Source: Hymenoscyphus infarciens (Eukaryota > Ascomycota > Leotiomycetes > Helotiales > Helotiaceae). From it: a stretch of 64,000 nucleotides of DNA. The notes under the pieces were generated by a model. It searched no databases. It saw only the letters and a program-made list of their open reading frames with translations, and had not been told where the DNA came from. A program made the translations under genes and the position numbers. Position 1 is the stretch's first letter; each line of letters begins with the position of its first letter. Positions 59,766 to 64,000 of this stretch are shown here, in pieces. The stretch is from contig LLCB01000088.1 in assembly GCA_001414345.1 (NCBI GenBank), forward strand, positions 1 through 64,000, read 5' to 3'.

Positions 59766-62700
59766 ATGCCTGGCGGCGCAGGTCAACGTCGGGGTCGAGA
59801 CCTCGACGACCATCCAAACAACAGCGGATATCCCCGACAGTATGTCGAGCAGGGAAAGACTGATGGTCCCGGCCCCGAGCCACCACAAGGACCCCCAGGC
59901 CAGATGCCAGCTCCATTAGGATACGACCCTGGCCGCATTACCTCTGTCCCAGCTCGAGTGTCTCTAATTACAAACACACGTGTTGAGCTACCACCGGACG
60001 CTGCCAGTCTTGATCGTAAAGTAAGTAATATATCTTTCTCGCATATTGTTTCGTCTTTCTTTTGCATATTTTTTTCGTGTGAGCCTCCATTGAAAAACTT
60101 TCTGGTACTTTGCACTTGGTACTTTACTGTTGCAAGATATCAATGAAGTACTTTGCTTTGGGGTCGTTCACTCCCACTACTTTGAGGAATACTTGGTAGT
60201 TTCTTCCACCAATCCAGTGAAGTGGTAGACGAGCTCTCCGTTCCTGCTCAACTGTACTGCTGTTACTTCCTAAACTGGCAATCGTCTTTTTCGTTCGTTC
60301 GATTCTGGATTGAACCACACGTCAGGCATCAACTTTTACCCCTGCTCAGCACCCCCATCTCTCTATAAAAGAAACCCCTCTCACCCTCAAGCCTCCACTT
60401 CTTCTTCCAACAAACAACATCATTACACAACTTCTTCTACCTCATCTTCCAGCAATACCTTTACCAAACATCAATCACAAACACCTCAAAGCCAAACAAA
60501 GAGTGTTGACTCGTCGATACTCAAGTTTGAGCTTGATTCCAAACATCTTCTCACCCTTTATATCTTCTACCTTCATCCTCACCCTTGCCCGCTTTCTTCC
60601 TTGACTTCACATTATCTCTCAACCCTCTTACCCCTTTCACCTTCACTCTCGCCATCTCACATTCATATCTCAAATTCTCACCTTTGATACTTCATCATGG
60701 AGGGCCACGAGTATGCCAAGCACTTTGCTCTGGACGATGCAAACGGTGCTGCACGCGTTGGATATGCAGAGGAAGTTAACAAGTTTTGCCAGTTCACCAA
60801 TGAGTTGCCTGCACGCCCAGGTTACAATACCACCGGCAAGCAGATCGCTATCCGTGTCAACCAATACAAGGTGACCAAGTTCCCGACAGCCGATATTGGC
60901 CAATTTGATGTAAGACTCCTTCCTGTTTCACGTTTGAACTCCATTAACCCAAACCAGATCAATTATGGTATCCCCGCACGACCCGATGGAGCACCTCCCA
61001 AGGCTGGTTTGCTCATGGCAATCTACAAATCAGATGCTGTGCAGAGAGCTTTGAGACAGCATAGTGATATTTGGTTGTGGGATGGTCAAAAGCTTATTTG
61101 GTATGTCAATCGACTTTTAATTTTCAAGGGAGACTCTAAATCATTACAGGTCTCTTGCCACCGTTCCCGAGATCAGAGTCCAAGTCAATCTTGACCAGGA
61201 GCGAGGTCGTCCACCCCGCCCGGGCGACAAGCCAGAGATTTTCTATGTCAAGATCACCAGAACCAAGTCTGTCCGCATGGACGTCATTCGAGCCTATTTG
61301 ATGGGCACAATTCAATTTGACAATTCCGTATACGAGGGCATCAGTAAGTTTTCCACCAAAATATTGGATGATCATGTCACTTATTATTCCTAGATTTCCT
61401 TGATCATTTGTTGCGTCAATATCCCTCCACTCACCCGGATGAATTGGTGGCCCAGAAGCGTAGTTACTTCTCAAGAGGTGTCAATACCACTCCACTTGAC
61501 ACCGTCATTTCAGCTTCGAAGGGTGTCTATTCATCCATCAGACTTTGTGACGTGAGCCATTCCTTCCCACCTCCTTTCCGAAAGATGAATGCTTACTTCC
61601 CTCTAGCCCAACGGCGGAGCTAGTTCAGGTTTGGCCATCAATGTTGACGTTGCCAATGGCACCTTCTGGACTGGCCAGGACCTCCATCAGTCTGTTCGTA
61701 ATTATACGCAGGGCATCATAGGTAGTCGCGCATTGGATTATGCTGGCCTTGCGCAGCGTCTGGCACCTAAGCCAATGGGTAATGGCCGATTTACTCAAAC
61801 CGAGCCTTTCAAGGAGCTCCGAAAGTATGCGAAGCTCAAGTTCAGACTTAAGTGCCCACCTCTGCCTGGTCAACATCCCGACCCAAAGAGTAAGCAGCCC
61901 CTTTCCATCTGGAGAGTAGTCTCAACTAACATGTATTACCAGAGGCCCAACAAAAGATCTTCGTCATCAATAGCATCGCTTGGGATCAGGCATGCGGCCC
62001 AACTGGATGCAATCCCAAGACCAAGATCTTTGAGATTACTGACAGAAACACTGGCGCAAAGCGAAACATTTCGGTCTTTGACCACTTTAGACAGAAATAC
62101 GGGTTTATTTGTAATTACCCTCTTCTGCCCTTGGTCGAGACTACACGCGATGGTTTCATTCCTATGGAGGCCTGTGAGCTTTTTGGCTACCAAAAGTATC
62201 AATACAAGTTGGATCCTATTCAGGTAAGAAAGGTCTCCCTCCATGCTTTGATCATTTAACTAACCAAAGGTAGACAGCGTCAATGATCAAGTTCGCTGTG
62301 ACACGTCCCAAGCAGCGACTAGAGTCTATTCACACTGGAGTCGGCATGTTGAAGTGGGGTCAGGACCAAAACCTCAAGAAGTTTGGCCTTGAGATGGAGA
62401 GAAATTTCACTGTGGTAAGTAACACTTCTCCCTTCGAATCGAGTGACTGATACTAAAGCATGATGAACAGACCAATGCCAAGTTGCTACAGAATCCCGAG
62501 ATCCAATTCAAGGGAGCAAAGATCAACCCTGGCACTGCTGGACGTTGGGATCTCCGTGGCAAGAAGCTTTGGACATCAAATCTACAACCACTGAAGTCAT
62601 GGGGTGTTTTGGTTATCGACAATTGTGCTGATGAGGCTACCGTCAAGAACTTCATGAATGTTTTCATTCAGACTTATATTGGCCACGGTGGCATTATCGC

Positions 62701-64000
62701 CAATAAGAATCCTCTCATCCAAGGCAGCCCACCCAGAACCGATCATATTGCCAATGCTGCCAAGCTTCGAAATGCAGTCGGCAATGCCAATCAGATGTCA
62801 CCTCAGATCATCTTCGTTATCATGGGTCAGCGCGACTCCTTCCTGTACGAACGTTTGAAGAGATGCATGGAGTGTCGTTTTGGCATGGTTTCGCAGATGA
62901 TTGCGGTCAACCACTGCCGAAAGGCAGCCCCTCAATACTGCTCAAACGTCAGCATGAAGGTCAACGCTAAGCTTGTGAGTTTGTTTTCTTTTTTCTTTGT
63001 TGAATTTTACTGATAGACTATTAGGGCGGAATTACATGCAAGGTTGCTAGTCCAGCACCCAAGACTTTCCCTGTACCTACCATGATTGTTGGTAAGTGTA
63101 TTTCTCTATCTTTGAATTGGAACATTTCACTAACTATTTTAGGTGCCGATGTGTCCCACGCCTCGCCAGGTTCCCCCCAACCTTCAATCGCCGCAATCAC
63201 TATGTCTATGGACCCTGATTGCTTGAAGTACGCAGCTCATGTGCAGAGCAACGGCCGCCGAGTTGAGATGATCAGTGAGGAGAATATTCGAGCCGGCTTC
63301 ATGCAGTTGTTCAAGTACTGGGTTGAGACCGCCAAGACTGGACCCTCTCACATTTACTACTTCCGTGACGGTGTTTCCGAGGGCCAGTACAAGGCTGTCC
63401 TTGAAGATGAGGTTGGCCATATGAAGTCTGCCATTTTTGATATGTACAAGGAGAAGGCAAACAATGTAAGTGTTCTTTTCTTTTGCCATTGAAAGATCGC
63501 TAACTTGTCTGAAGATCAAATGGACCATCACTGTTTGCAGCAAGCGCCACCACATTCGCTTTTTCCCCAAGGATGGCGACATGCAAGCTGGCGATAAGAA
63601 CGGCAATGCTCTTCCTGGTACACTTGTTGAGCGTGATGTCACCCATCCGTTCCAATATGACTTCTGTAAGTTCATTTCTGATCCCTCAATTACCGGTATA
63701 CTAACCACCACTTTAGACTTATCGTCCCATTCTGCAATCCAGGGTACTGCACGCCCAACTCATTATCAGTAAGTTTCACTTCTGTATTCCTTGGCCCAAG
63801 TCATTTGCTAATTCCCACTTAGTGTCATTCAAGACGAGGCAAAATTGAAGCCTACGGACTTTCAAAATATGGTCTATAAGCATTGTTACCAATATGCACG
63901 ATCAACAACCCCCGTCTCTCTGTACCCAGCTGTAAGAAGCCATCTGCATTATTTTATGAGGAATGAAAGTGCTAAAATTCACAGGTTTACTACGCCCATC
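59766..64000 (+). CDS. Argonaute (QDE-2-like), cut by the window end
   Basis: Small-RNA-guided nuclease of RNA silencing. Exons: 59766-60020, 60703-60909, 60958-61100, 61150-61343, 61394-61551, 61607-61889, 61943-62223, 62274-62414, 62471-62974, 63025-63091, 63143-63465, 63515-63665, 63717-63768, 63823-63931, 63985-end. This gives 961 codons with every junction in frame. A Gly/Pro/Arg-rich N terminus, N domain, L1, PAZ, MID and PIWI follow in order. The slicer tetrad is visible: D747 (GADVSH), E786 (RRVEMI), D820 (FRDGVSEG) and H961 (VYYAH), the last complete codon in the window. Intron 1 is 682 nt and holds a second in-frame ATG (60697) that could start a shorter form. Only a short C-terminal piece is missing. 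Confidence 0.95.
60364..60371 (+). promoter_or_regulatory. TATA-like box inside Argonaute intron 1
   Basis: TATAAAAG lies about 330 bp upstream of the internal ATG at 60697. It is followed by CT- and CA-rich DNA resembling a fungal leader. It could drive a transcript starting within the intron; not proven. Confidence 0.4.

Noticed and set aside
60310..60687. 125-codon Ser/Pro/His-rich frame in Argonaute intron 1
   Set aside because: Low-complexity pyrimidine-rich DNA typical of a leader or intron; no supporting start context or conservation signal.

Overview
The window is nuclear DNA from a filamentous ascomycete. The evidence is short GT-AG introns (mostly 44-80 nt) with CTAAC-type branch sites, proteins that read as Pezizomycotina orthologues, a Pth11-type receptor, a QDE-2-like Argonaute, and DNA that looks hit by repeat-induced point mutation (RIP). 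Leotiomycetes (Helotiales) is my best guess from general protein resemblance; this is inference, not demonstrated. Gene models were spliced by hand from the sequence and every intron was checked for reading frame.

Layout. 1-1 kb: TTA microsatellite and a miniature inverted-repeat element carrying telomere-like repeats. 1.2-20.2 kb is a dense housekeeping block: RPT3 (-), a small conserved protein, SEC31, a BTB protein, a membrane-anchored orphan, a Mis14/Nsl1 kinetochore subunit, TRM10 (-) and MSH2. 20.5-21.5 kb is a RIP-like island. 21.6-29 kb holds two proteins I do not recognise, an MFS drug transporter (-) and a two-domain GFA protein. 29.4 kb has a tRNA gene, probably Trp, with two insertions. 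29.6-41.8 kb is gene-poor: a Ras-like GTPase, an AMMECR1 protein (-), a secreted repeat precursor with Kex2-type sites, and a pseudogene riddled with C-to-T stops. 41.8-48.4 kb holds a Pth11-like receptor (-), a repeat-rich stretch with a nested transposon remnant, and a secreted GMC oxidoreductase. 49-64 kb is again conserved: a membrane protein (-), mitochondrial IF2, RNA14, and an Argonaute that runs off the end of the window.

How the genes relate. The conserved genes serve separate core processes (proteasome, COPII coat, kinetochore, tRNA modification, mismatch repair, mRNA 3'-end processing, mitochondrial translation, RNA silencing) and do not form a pathway cluster. The accessory stretches (20-24 kb, 27-46 kb) carry the mobile elements and the unusual genes. 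The strongest candidates for something undescribed are the exon-duplicated secreted peptide precursor at 37.2-38.1 kb and the tRNA gene at 29.4 kb, whose T arm is interrupted by a sequence with spliceosomal-intron signals.
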